From Actinospineispora eucalypti (lineage in GTDB: Bacteria > Actinomycetota > Actinomycetes > Mycobacteriales > Pseudonocardiaceae), in assembly GCA_014208095.1 (NCBI GenBank), contig JACHMT010000001.1:248001-312000 (forward strand): 64,000 nt of DNA, given 5' to 3'. Below are positions 34,945-42,909 of this stretch, in pieces. Position 1 is the first letter of the stretch, and each line of letters opens with the position of its first letter. The position numbers and the translations under genes are program-made. The notes beneath the pieces were generated by a model. The model did no database searches. It had not been told where the DNA came from and saw only the letters and a list, made by a program, of their open reading frames with translations.

Positions 34945-35649
34945 TTAGCGGAGGTGGGAGTCGAACCAGTTGAGGGTGCGGTGCCAGGCGTCGGCGGAGG
35001 TGTCGGGGTGGGCGTCGAAGCGGTGGTCCACCTCGGGGTAGACGACCACGTGGCTGGCGGTGCGGGCGTCCTGCGCCGCCGCGCGCAGTTTCTCCACGTC
35101 GTCCACCGAGGGGTCGGTGGAGCGCTCGCCGAACAGGCCCAACCACGGACAGGTCAGCTCCGGCGCGGCACCCAGGGGCGACGGCAGGTCGGCGCCCAGA
35201 GGCTCGGCCACGTGGTTGCCGGCCACCGTCACCGCTGCGCCGAGGCGACGCTGCGTGGCCACCACCAGGGCCACCGAGCCGCCCAGGTCGAAGCCGATCA
35301 CGCCGATCTGGTCGGCGCCGATGCCCCGGTCGGCCAGCCAGCCGAAGGCGGTGTCGGTGTCCGCCATGACGCTGTCCCCGGTGAGCCGGCTGACCTGGTC
35401 ACGCACCTGCTCCTCGGAGTGGCCGGCGTCCAGTTCGTCGGCGCCGTCCCGGTGGTAGAGGTGCGGCGCGACCACCTGGTAGCCCTCCTGAGCCAGGCTG
35501 TGCACCAGCCACCGCACCCCGTCGGTGACCCCGCGCGATTCGTGCAGCACGACGATCCCGCCCCGAGCCGAACGGTCCGGGTCGGCAACCGTGAGACGCA
35601 GCTTGCTGCCGTCGTCCAGCGGCACGGTTTCGGTGCGGAGCTCGGTCAT
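34945..35649 (-). CDS. dienelactone hydrolase family protein with Asp at nucleophile site
   Basis: The 234-aa alpha/beta hydrolase has DLH-family features: GGIVVLHESRGVTDGVR near the N terminus, VVAPHLYHRDG, and late YPEVDHRFDAH with the catalytic His. The nucleophile elbow reads IGFDLGG instead of the family's GxCxGG, so the Cys is replaced by Asp (codon GAC at about 35294-35296). It may be inactive, or use an Asp nucleophile. ATG 35649 is preferred to 35679. Divergent from the aminotransferase gene by about 60 bases. Confidence 0.85.
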   Translation of the reverse strand: MTELRTETVPLDDGSKLRLTVADPDRSARGGIVVLHESRGVTDGVRWLVHSLAQEGYQVVAPHLYHRDGADELDAGHSEEQVRDQVSRLTGDSVMADTDTAFGWLADRGIGADQIGVIGFDLGGSVALVVATQRRLGAAVTVAGNHVAEPLGADLPSPLGAAPELTCPWLGLFGERSTDPSVDDVEKLRAAAQDARTASHVVVYPEVDHRFDAHPDTSADAWHRTLNWFDSHLR

Positions 35650-35708
35650 GCGCACAGCGTCGCACGTTCCGGCCGCCAACGTGTGGCACGACGGCTAACG
35701 TAGCGGCC

Positions 35709-36764
35709 ATGGACCCCATCCTGCGGGCCGGAATCGAAGCCCTCCCCTCGTACGTTCCGGGGCGCACCATCCCGGGCGCCATCAAGCTGGCCAGCAACGA
35801 GGTTTCGTTGCCGCCTCCGGAGCGGGTGCTCGCCGCGATCGCCGAGGCGGCGGCGGCCGGGAACCGGTACCCGGACAACGGCGTGATCGGTCTCACCGCC
35901 AAGATCGCCGAGCGACGCGGGGTCTCGCCGGAGCAGGTGGCGGTGTCCTGCGGGTCGGTGAGCCTGCTGCCGCAGCTGCTGCAGATCACCTGCACCGGAG
36001 CCGAGGACGAGGTGCTGTTCGCCTGGCGCTCGTTCGAGATGTACCCGATCGTGTCCAAGGTCATCGGTGCGACGCCGGTGACCGTCCCGCTGGACGCGGA
36101 CGCCCGCCACGACCTGGCCGCGCTGGCCCGCGCGGTCACCCCCCGGACCCGGGTGCTGTTCCTGTGCAGCCCGAACAACCCGACCGGCCCGGCCATCCGG
36201 CGTGACGAGCTGCTCACGCTGTTGGACGCGATCCCGCCGCGCGTGCTGGTGGTGCTGGACGAGGCGTACCGGGAGTTCGTCACCGACCCCGACGCGCCGG
36301 ACGGCATCGACCTGCTGCCCGGCCGCCCGAACCTGGTCGTGCTGCGCACGTTCTCCAAGGCGTACCGGCTGGCCGGGATCCGGGTTGGCTACGCGGTCGG
36401 GGCGCCGCAGGTGATCTCCGCGCTGCGCAAGGTGTACGTGACGTTCAGCGTGAGCTCGCTGGCCCAGGCGGCGGCCGGTGCGGCCCTCGACTGCCTGGAC
36501 GAGCTGGAGCCGTCCTGGGCCGAGATCACCAAGGAGCGGTCAAGGGTGTTGGGCGCGCTCGGTGAGGCCGGTTTCGCGGTTCCGGAGAGCCAGGCGAATT
36601 TCGTCTGGCTGCCGTTGGGGGACGACGCGGTGCCATTCAGCGAGCATTGTGAGCGGCACAAGGTGGTGGTGCGTCCGTTTGCCGGCTCGGGTGTGCGGGT
36701 TTCGGTGGCCGGTGCCGAGGAGAATGACGCATTCCTGGCCGTCGCCCGGGCCTGGTCGGGGTGA
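35709..36764 (+). CDS. HisC/Pat-type PLP aminotransferase
   Basis: A 351-aa fold-type I aminotransferase. Markers are KLASNEVSLPPP, LCSPNNPTGP, VVLDEAYREF, and the PLP-lysine in RTFSKAYRLAGIRVGYA. This branch covers aromatic amino acid aminotransferase (Pat) and histidinol-phosphate aminotransferase; in related actinobacteria the copy away from the his operon acts on aromatic acids, which would fit tyrA nearby, but the two cannot be separated here. ATG 35709. Confidence 0.88.
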   Translation: MDPILRAGIEALPSYVPGRTIPGAIKLASNEVSLPPPERVLAAIAEAAAAGNRYPDNGVIGLTAKIAERRGVSPEQVAVSCGSVSLLPQLLQITCTGAEDEVLFAWRSFEMYPIVSKVIGATPVTVPLDADARHDLAALARAVTPRTRVLFLCSPNNPTGPAIRRDELLTLLDAIPPRVLVVLDEAYREFVTDPDAPDGIDLLPGRPNLVVLRTFSKAYRLAGIRVGYAVGAPQVISALRKVYVTFSVSSLAQAAAGAALDCLDELEPSWAEITKERSRVLGALGEAGFAVPESQANFVWLPLGDDAVPFSEHCERHKVVVRPFAGSGVRVSVAGAEENDAFLAVARAWSG

Positions 36765-36821
36765 CGGGAATTTTGAAAGAGTTTTTCCGCACCGTGAACA
36801 CTGCGCGACAAATACAAAGCA

Positions 36822-36859
36822 CCGCGCCGTCCCCGGACGGGTGACCGGGGACGGCGCGG
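36822..36859. terminator. bidirectional terminator hairpin
   Basis: A perfect 15-bp GC-rich stem (CCGCGCCGTCCCCGG and its complement) with an eight-base loop lies between the convergent aminotransferase and small membrane protein genes, 19 bases from the latter's stop. Confidence 0.85.
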
Positions 36860-36877
36860 GGAAGAGCTCTCGGGAGG

Positions 36878-37144
36878 CTACGCCCTGGCGCGTGCCTTGT
36901 TGATGAGCCGCCAGATCAGCAGCAGGATCAGCGATCCGACCAGCGCAAGACCCCAGGTCCGCAGGTCGAAGAAGTTGCCGAGCCCGGCACCGAGGATCTT
37001 GCTGCCGAGCCATCCGCCGAGGAAGGCGCCCAAGATTCCGATAATCATCGTGACGATAATGCCGCCGGGGTCTTTACCCGGCATGATCAACTTGGCCAGC
37101 GCGCCCACAATAAGGCCGAGCACGATGAAACCGAGAATGCCCAC
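36878..37144 (-). CDS. GlsB/YeaQ/YmgE-family small membrane protein
   Basis: The 88-aa protein has three membrane segments: ILGFIVLGLIVGALAKLIM, IIVTMIIGILGAFLGGWLG and a C-terminal WGLALVGSLILLLIWRLI. PGKDPGG between the first two is the family signature. Members are stress-associated membrane proteins of unknown mechanism. GTG 37144 follows GGAGG; an in-frame extension to 37210 crosses a perfect palindrome and is rejected. Confidence 0.88.
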   Translation of the reverse strand: MGILGFIVLGLIVGALAKLIMPGKDPGGIIVTMIIGILGAFLGGWLGSKILGAGLGNFFDLRTWGLALVGSLILLLIWRLINKARARA

Positions 37145-37157
37145 GGACCCACCTCCA

Positions 37158-37173
37158 TGTTCTGGCCAGAACA
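37158..37173. promoter_or_regulatory. perfect 16-bp palindrome at small membrane protein gene
   Basis: TGTTCTGGCCAGAACA is a perfect palindrome 14 bases upstream of the GTG start, immediately before the ribosome site. Position fits a repressor operator or a leader hairpin. The binding protein is unknown. Confidence 0.6.
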
Positions 37174-37331
37174 AACTGGCGGTCCGGGCCTCTAGGTGCC
37201 GGGACCGCACTTAATGCGATCAAGATTTACCCAGCGTAGGGCACAGTAAACGTATCCCGCAGCACCGTCGCACGATCGTGATGTCGCCCGTCAGGTGAAT
37301 TCTTCTCGATGGCGGATGGCATGCTCGTCCG

Positions 37332-37766
37332 GTGCGATTCGAGTCGATTGTGGAGTTGGGCGGCAAGACGGCCACCGGGATCCGGGTGCCCGCCGAGGTG
37401 GTCGAGGGGTTGGGCTCCCACCGGCGCCCGCCGGTCCAGGTGACCGTCGGCGGGCACACCTACCGAACCACCGTGGCGCCCATGTCCGGGGCGTACTTCG
37501 TGCCGCTCAGCGCGGAGAACCGGGCCGCCGCCGGGGTGGCCGCCGGCGACCGGGTCACCGTGGACATCGAGCTTGACACCGAGCCCAGGATGGTCGAGGT
37601 CCCGGCCGACCTGGCCGAGGCGCTGGCCCGCGTCCCGGCCGCGCGCGACCGTTTCCGGGCGCTGTCGTACAGCCGGCAGCGGGCGCACGTGCTGTCGGTG
37701 GAGGGCGCCAAGACCCCCGAGACCCGAGCCCGCCGGGTGGTAAAGGTCCTCGACGAGCTGAGCTGA
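37332..37766 (+). CDS. DUF1905/YdeI-domain protein
   Basis: The 144-aa product combines DUF1905 (RFESIVELGGKTATGIRVP, a small beta barrel ending DRVTVDIELD) with a C-terminal YdeI/OmpD-associated helix pair (RFRALSYSRQRAHVLSVEGAK, here RDRFRALSYSRQRAHV). Function unknown. GTG 37332 is the only start giving the full domain. tRNA-Ser lies two bases past its stop on the other strand. Confidence 0.88.
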   Translation: MRFESIVELGGKTATGIRVPAEVVEGLGSHRRPPVQVTVGGHTYRTTVAPMSGAYFVPLSAENRAAAGVAAGDRVTVDIELDTEPRMVEVPADLAEALARVPAARDRFRALSYSRQRAHVLSVEGAKTPETRARRVVKVLDELS

Positions 37767-37767
37767 G

Positions 37768-37852
37768 CGGAAGCGGAGGGATTCGAACCCCCGAGTGGTT
37801 TCCCACTGCTCGCTTTCAAGGCGAGTGCATTCGGCCGCTCTGCCACGCTTCC
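37768..37852 (-). tRNA. tRNA-Ser (TGA)
   Basis: An 85-nt class II tRNA on the minus strand: acceptor GGAAGCG/CGCTTCC, anticodon loop CTTGAAA (anticodon TGA), variable arm AGTGGGAAACCACT and GGTTCGAATCC T-arm. CCA not encoded. Confidence 0.95.
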
Positions 37853-37961
37853 ACGGACAGCGTAGCGAGCGGCCGCGTCACGCTCGACCGGCGCCGGTGG
37901 CTGTGGTGGGATCGGCACGTCACGCACGGGCGGATCGGACGCCCCGGCCCGGGAGGACACC

Positions 37962-38921
37962 GTGGATTTCAACTCCGATGCTGAGCTGGACACCTCTCAG
38001 GTCGAGGACCTGAGGGGCAGCGGCGGCGGTGGGGGTGGCGGCTTCGGCGGCCGGGTGGCGCTGGGCGGCGGCGGGGTCAGCCTGGTCGGGTTGCTGCTCT
38101 ACTTCGTGCTCTCCCAGGTGGGCGGGGCGGCCGGGATCGACCCGAGCATCCTCACCGGCGGCGCCCCGGGCGGGACCGCCAGCCGGTCGCAGTCGCAGAG
38201 TGGCCAGGTCAGCGACGAGGCACTGCGGCAGCGCTGCCAGCGGGGCAGGGACGCGGCGGCCAACCGGGACTGCGAGGCGGTCGCGGTGATCAATTCCATC
38301 CAGGCCTACTGGACCCGCGAGTTCGCCAGCGAGGGGCGCCGCTACCAGCCGGCCAACACCCGGTTCTTCTCCGGCGGGGTGAACACCGGTTGCGGCGCGG
38401 CCAGCTCGGACACCGGCCCGTTCTACTGCCCGGCCGATCACCTGATCTACATCGACCTGACCTTCTTCCAGGAGCTGGAGCAGCGGTTCGGGGCCAAGGG
38501 CGGCCCGTTCGCCCGCGCGTACGTGCTGGCCCACGAGTACGGCCACCACGTGCAGAACCTGCTCGGCACCAACCGGCAGGTGCGGTCGGGGGCGACGGGC
38601 GCGACGTCCGGCTCGGTGCGCCTGGAGTTGCAGGCCGACTGTTATGCGGGCGTTTGGGCCAACCACGCCACCCAGACCACCAGTGCCTCCGGCAAACCGC
38701 TCATCCAAAACGTCACGTCCACCGATATCGCCGCCGGAGTGGACACCGCGGAACGAATCGGTGACGACTTCATCCAATCCGAACTGGCCGGTCAGCGCGT
38801 GGACCAGAGCAAATTCACCCATGGAAGCTCGGCGCAGCGAGAGAAATGGCTCCTGGCCGGCATTCGGTCCGGTGACCCGGGGCAGTGTGACACCTTCGCC
38901 AAAGGTACGGACCTAGGCTAA
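37962..38921 (+). CDS. neutral zinc metallopeptidase, YpfJ family
   Basis: The 319-aa protein has a short acidic N terminus, a Gly-rich linker, a single membrane segment (VSLVGLLLYFVLSQVGG, about residues 38-55) and an outside-facing peptidase domain. The zinc motif VLAHEYGHHVQNLLG supplies two His and the catalytic Glu; LELQADCYAGVWA supplies the third ligand. Four Cys in the domain may form disulfides. GTG 37962. Family function in envelope proteolysis is inferred, not known. Confidence 0.9.
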   Translation: MDFNSDAELDTSQVEDLRGSGGGGGGGFGGRVALGGGGVSLVGLLLYFVLSQVGGAAGIDPSILTGGAPGGTASRSQSQSGQVSDEALRQRCQRGRDAAANRDCEAVAVINSIQAYWTREFASEGRRYQPANTRFFSGGVNTGCGAASSDTGPFYCPADHLIYIDLTFFQELEQRFGAKGGPFARAYVLAHEYGHHVQNLLGTNRQVRSGATGATSGSVRLELQADCYAGVWANHATQTTSASGKPLIQNVTSTDIAAGVDTAERIGDDFIQSELAGQRVDQSKFTHGSSAQREKWLLAGIRSGDPGQCDTFAKGTDLG

Positions 38922-39533
38922 CTATTACCCGGAATTCGGCGGTCCCTCGGGCCCGGCCCGGCGGGGGCGCCCCGGCGTGTCCCGGGCGGAGGCTCCGGAA
39001 CCGATCCAGTGGGGGCGCAGCGACATCCGGAGGCGCTATATCCGCGCGCGCCAAACCGGGGAGAGGTGGTGGTGACCGGGGTCGGGCGGGGGCTCCCATT
39101 CCACGCCGACCCCGGTCACTCTGATCTGGTAACGACGCGGCGGCGGTTTCGGTTCGGGATGGATACCCCGAAATCGCCTGCCTCTACACCTAAAACGGGC
39201 AACGGAAAGGGCAAGCTAATTCGGCACGAAGGGCACGACCGGCCGTTCTCGTGCGGTGAATTGCGGTCAGTGACGGCTCACTTGTGATGGCAAAGTCCAG
39301 GTAAGCCCGGTTTGGGCCGGTTGACCGGCACCTAACTGATCGCCGAACGGTCGGCGGCGGAGATGTGTTCCATCTGATTACGCTCGGCGATGGACTGCCG
39401 CCATCGATCGCCGGGAAAAGTGTGACATAAAGCACTGACCTGGTCGGTTTAGAAGTATCCGACCAGGTCAGCGGGTTTTGATATCGATCTTTGGCGCCGC
39501 ACTAGAACACGTCGGGCGACGCCGGTGTGTGGC
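38922..39533. other. 612-bp intergenic region with two stem-loops
   Basis: No gene is convincing; a 92-codon frame at 39009-39287 lacks family similarity. An inverted repeat at 39072-39119 has 14-bp perfect arms (GTGACCGGGGTCGG). A second hairpin at 39436-39470 has 12-bp arms TGACCTGGTCGG around an 11-base loop. The right half is notably AT-richer than the surrounding genes. Confidence 0.5.
39436..39470. terminator. hairpin downstream of Hsp70-like gene
   Basis: TGACCTGGTCGG / CCGACCAGGTCA form a perfect 12-bp stem, followed on the plus strand by GCGGGTTTTG. It lies 64 bases beyond the Hsp70-like stop and may terminate that gene, or a transcript entering from the left. Confidence 0.6.
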
Positions 39534-41480
39534 TTATGCCACCGGTCGGGTGATCGGCTGGCTGTGGTTGCGCCAGGACTGGCCGACCGGCGGCGCGGTG
39601 CTGGCCACCCCGGCACCGGGGGAGTCGTAGCTGTAGCCGTACTCCGACTGCGGGGTGTCCAGCGTGGACGGGGTCGCCTGCGGCGTCGGGGCCGCGCCCT
39701 GGTCGCTGGGCAGGCTGTTGTTGGTGGCGTCGTCGCCGGTCGAGCCGCTGGCGCCGCCGGTACCGCCCGGAGCGCCGTTCGCGGTGCTCGGCGCGTTGTC
39801 CTCGCCGCCGCTGTTGTTCGGCGTGGTCTTCGGGGTGGTCGGCGTGGTCTTCGGCGTCGACGGCGTGGTGGACGTGGACGGCGGCTTGGTCACCGTCGTC
39901 GTCTGGTTGTGGGTCGTGGCGGCCGGCGGCTTGGGCTTGGGCTTCGGCGTGGTGTGCTTGGCCGGCTCCGGCGCCGAGGTGGTGGCCGGCGCGCTGGTCT
40001 CCGGGGTCAACGTGTTCGAGGTGTTGTCCGGGGTGTCGGAGCTCTTCGGCCAGAGGAAGATCGCGGCCAGGATGGCGCCGATGGCCACCACCGCGCCGAC
40101 GCCGATGAGCATGCCGTTCTGCTTCGGCTTGCTCTGCTCGGCGTACTGCTCGCCCTCGTGGCCGCCGTCGGCGAACGCGGCCGGGGCCACGTCCGGGCGT
40201 TGCGGCTCGGCGATCGACGGACGCTGCGGTTCCGGTCGCTGCGGCGGAGGCGGCGGACCGCCCTGCCCACCCGCGCTCTGGCCGCCCGAAGCGGGGGGCG
40301 GACCGGAGCGGAACGCGGCGCCACCGATCGCGCCGGCCGCGCCGACGCCGGCCTGGCTGGGCCGCAGCCCGCCGCTGCCCTGCACCCCCGGGGGCGGACC
40401 CGGCTGCGGCGGAGGCTGGGGGGAGATGGCCAGGGCGGCGCCCATCGCGATCGCCGTCTTGGGGTCGGCGTCCACCGCGACCGGCCGGCCCAGCTCGTCG
40501 GACACCAGCTGGGAGACCAGCGGGATCCGGGACGAACCTCCGACCAGCAGCACGGCCGAGAGGTCGGCCGGGGTCAGCCCGGCGGAGTTGATCGCCCGGC
40601 GCAGCGCCAGGATCGTCTCCTCCAGGGCGGGGCGGATCATCGCCTCGAACTCGCCCCGGGTGATCCGGCTCTGCGAACGCAGGTTGGGCAGCAGCACCGG
40701 GATGGTCGCCTCGGTGTCGCTGGACAGCGCCTCCTTGGCCTCGACGCACTCGCGGCGCAGCCGGGCCACGGCGGTGAGCACGTCCGGGTCCTCCGGGTCC
40801 AGCCCCTCCAGCTGGCCGCCCAGGCTCTCCCGCACGTGGCTGAACACGGCCTCGTCGAAGTCGACGCCGCCCAGCCGCTCCAGGCCCTCCGGCTGGCCGA
40901 GCAGCTCGAACCCGCCGTTCTGCGTCTTGCGCACCACGGCGGCGTCGAACGTGCCGCCGCCCAGGTCGTAGACGGCGATCGTGGAGCCCACGTCGACCCG
41001 CTCGGCGGACGCGTAGCTGACCGCCGCCGCCTGCGGCTCGGCCAGGAAGGTGACGGAGAGGCCCACGTCGTGCAGCGCCCGGCCCAGCAGGTCCTTCTTG
41101 TGCGCGCCCCACGCGGCGGGGTGGGTGACCGCGATGCGCCGGGGCGGGCCGCCCTCGCGCTCCGAGACCAGGTCGACCACCCAGCGGGTCATCCGGGCGC
41201 CCAGTTCGTGCGCCTGGTACTGGCGGGAACCGATGAGCAGCGGGATCTCGTCGCCGATGCGCCGCTTGAACTCGCGGACCACCCGGTCCGGGTCGGTCAG
41301 CGCGCGCCGCTCGGCGGACTCGCCCACCAGTACGGACCCGTCGTCGGCCAGGTACATCACGGATGCGACCGTTGCCGACCGGGCGCCGAGGGTGACCACG
41401 TCCGGTGTCCGTTGACCGGCGCGGCCGATGGACGCCGCCGTGTAGGTGGTGCCCAAGTCGATGCCGAGCTGGTACGTCAT
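39534..41480 (-). CDS. Hsp70-like ATPase with membrane segment and Thr/Pro-rich tail
   Basis: Residues 1-360 form a complete DnaK-type ATPase: QLGIDLGTTYTAASIG (phosphate 1), AVYDLGGGTFDAAVV (phosphate 2) and LVGGSSRIPLV (adenosine). The peptide-binding domain of DnaK is absent. A Pro/Gln-rich stretch, a single membrane segment near 457-478 (GMLIGVGAVVAIGAILAAIF) and a 170-residue Thr/Pro/Ser/Asn-rich tail follow, so the tail should be outside the cell. ATG 41480 has AAGGGG nine bases upstream. It is divergent from the ini-like operon and may work with it; that is inference from position. Confidence 0.9.
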   Translation of the reverse strand: MTYQLGIDLGTTYTAASIGRAGQRTPDVVTLGARSATVASVMYLADDGSVLVGESAERRALTDPDRVVREFKRRIGDEIPLLIGSRQYQAHELGARMTRWVVDLVSEREGGPPRRIAVTHPAAWGAHKKDLLGRALHDVGLSVTFLAEPQAAAVSYASAERVDVGSTIAVYDLGGGTFDAAVVRKTQNGGFELLGQPEGLERLGGVDFDEAVFSHVRESLGGQLEGLDPEDPDVLTAVARLRRECVEAKEALSSDTEATIPVLLPNLRSQSRITRGEFEAMIRPALEETILALRRAINSAGLTPADLSAVLLVGGSSRIPLVSQLVSDELGRPVAVDADPKTAIAMGAALAISPQPPPQPGPPPGVQGSGGLRPSQAGVGAAGAIGGAAFRSGPPPASGGQSAGGQGGPPPPPQRPEPQRPSIAEPQRPDVAPAAFADGGHEGEQYAEQSKPKQNGMLIGVGAVVAIGAILAAIFLWPKSSDTPDNTSNTLTPETSAPATTSAPEPAKHTTPKPKPKPPAATTHNQTTTVTKPPSTSTTPSTPKTTPTTPKTTPNNSGGEDNAPSTANGAPGGTGGASGSTGDDATNNSLPSDQGAAPTPQATPSTLDTPQSEYGYSYDSPGAGVASTAPPVGQSWRNHSQPITRPVA

Positions 41481-41603
41481 CCCGCGTTCCCCTTACCGAT
41501 CACGCCAATCCCCTCCCGAACGCATTGGTGTCGCCCGGACACAGTCCGGACCCCCCAATCCCCCAATGGGCAGACTCCCATACCCCGTATCCCGCCCCGC
41601 ACC

Positions 41604-41625
41604 GAACCCTGCTCGTTCCCCGATG
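41604..41625 (+). promoter_or_regulatory. shared upstream block, copy 1 (IniB-like gene 1)
   Basis: A 22-base block starting GAACCCTG and ending TCCCCGATG lies 70 bases upstream of the first IniB-like gene. A matching block precedes the second. Similarity continues past it (CGCCGG...GGCCTAT against CCCGG...GCCATAG), and C-rich AATCCCCC runs precede both. Confidence 0.6.
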
Positions 41626-41695
41626 CGCCGGGCGCCCGAACGGCCTATCGTGACGTGATATCAGCGGTCGTCCGGGTTCGGTTAGGGGGTAGGCG

Positions 41696-42460
41696 GTGTC
41701 TGCCCCTTCCTCGCTGCTGGACTGGTTGCACAGCATCATGAGCGACCCGGAGGCCAGCGCGGCGTTCCGACACGACCCCGAGGGGTACGCCTCGGCGCAC
41801 GGCCTCGCCGACCTCACCGCCGCGGACCTGCACGACGCGGTCGCGCTGCTCGCCGACTCCGCGCCGGCCGACTACCGCGAATGGGTCGCCAGCCGCACCT
41901 TCCCGGAGGCCTCCGCGTTCGGTGAGTCCGAGCCCGACTTCGGGACCGGCTCCGTGCCCGGTGAGACGGGGCTCGGCCACAGCGGTCTCGACGAGGGCGG
42001 CTTCGGGCACGGCAGCCTGGACGAGGCCGGCGTCGGGCACGGCAGCCTGGACGAGGCCGGCGTCGGGCACGGTGAGGCCGGGTTTGGCCACGAAACCCTC
42101 GACGAGGGCGGGTTTGGGCACGTTGACGGCGGCCAGGCCGGGTTCGCGCACGACGGAGTGGACGAGCCGGACTTCGGGCGCGGCGGCGGCCAGGACGGCT
42201 TCGGCCGTGAGGGACTGGGCGAGCCGGGCTTCGGACACGGCGGTTTCGAGGACGGCGGTTTCGAGGATCCCGGCTTTGGCGAAGGCGGAGCCGACCAGCC
42301 TGGCCTGGTCCACGGTGATCTGGGCGAGGCCGACTTCGGCCATGGCGAGCCGGATCTGGGGCACGACGACGTCGACCAGGCCGACTTCGGGCATGGCGAT
42401 CCCGATCTGGGGTCCGATGACGCCGACCCTGCCGACTTCGGGCACGGCTGGTCGGCCTAG
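41696..42460 (+). CDS. IniB N-terminal domain protein with Gly/His repeat tail
   Basis: The 254-aa protein opens with an IniB-type domain of about 60 residues (SSLLDWLHSIMSDPEASAAF, HDPEGYASAHGLADLTAADL). The rest is low-complexity repeats built on GFGHG and LDEAG, acidic and rich in Gly, Phe, Asp and His. In mycobacteria IniB is the first gene of the cell-wall-stress-induced iniBAC operon, with a Gly-rich tail. GTG 41696 has a G-rich ribosome site. Two exact 30-bp repeats lie at 42011-42070. No signal peptide. Confidence 0.82.
   Translation: MSAPSSLLDWLHSIMSDPEASAAFRHDPEGYASAHGLADLTAADLHDAVALLADSAPADYREWVASRTFPEASAFGESEPDFGTGSVPGETGLGHSGLDEGGFGHGSLDEAGVGHGSLDEAGVGHGEAGFGHETLDEGGFGHVDGGQAGFAHDGVDEPDFGRGGGQDGFGREGLGEPGFGHGGFEDGGFEDPGFGEGGADQPGLVHGDLGEADFGHGEPDLGHDDVDQADFGHGDPDLGSDDADPADFGHGWSA
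42011..42070 (+). repeat. exact 30-bp tandem duplication in IniB-like gene 1
   Basis: Units 42011-42040 and 42041-42070 are identical and encode GSLDEAGVGH twice. Degenerate relatives of the unit continue on both sides. Confidence 0.95.
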
Positions 42461-42795
42461 CGCGCCTCTACCGGGGTGATCGCCGTCCGTGGCGGTCCAG
42501 CCTCGATATTCGACGCTGAACCGCCACGAACAGCGATCAACCGGCGCGACAGGCCATGAGCCGACCTTCGACGCCGGAATCCCGCCGGCGCGCGGGCCCA
42601 GGAGTCTCAGGAGTCTCAGCAGCCTCGGGAAGTGACGGTGGCTCGGGCGGTCGCGCGGGCGCTTGAGCGGTGTTATTGCCCTTCCCTCCCAGTGCTAGCG
42701 TGACGCGAACGTGTTGCAGTAGCCGGGACGTTGGGCGCAATCCCCCTAATCCCCGCAATCCGCCCGGGTCCCACCCCCGTAGGGCCGGTCGATCG
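42461..42795. other. intergenic region with long inverted repeat
   Basis: Downstream of the first IniB-like gene, arms of 29 bases at 42478-42506 and 42510-42538 match at 25 positions around a 3-base loop. All but one of the four mismatches would be G-U pairs in minus-strand RNA, so the fold is best on that strand. Next come short AGGAGTCTC repeats. No gene seen. Confidence 0.55.
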
Positions 42796-42817
42796 GAACC
42801 CTGTCCGATCCCCGATG
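42796..42817 (+). promoter_or_regulatory. shared upstream block, copy 2 (IniB-like gene 2)
   Basis: The block GAACCCTG...TCCCCGATG recurs 92 bases before the second IniB-like start, differing from copy 1 at three central positions. Confidence 0.6.
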
Positions 42818-42909
42818 GCCCGGACGCCGGTGAGCCATAGCTTTGGTGCCAACGCCGGAACCCCCGTCCGGCCCAGCAAGACTTCACAACCCATTCAGGA
42901 GACAACACG

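Noticed and set aside
39009..39287. 92-aa open frame in the intergenic gap
   Set aside because: No ribosome site, no family resemblance, and it runs across an inverted repeat.
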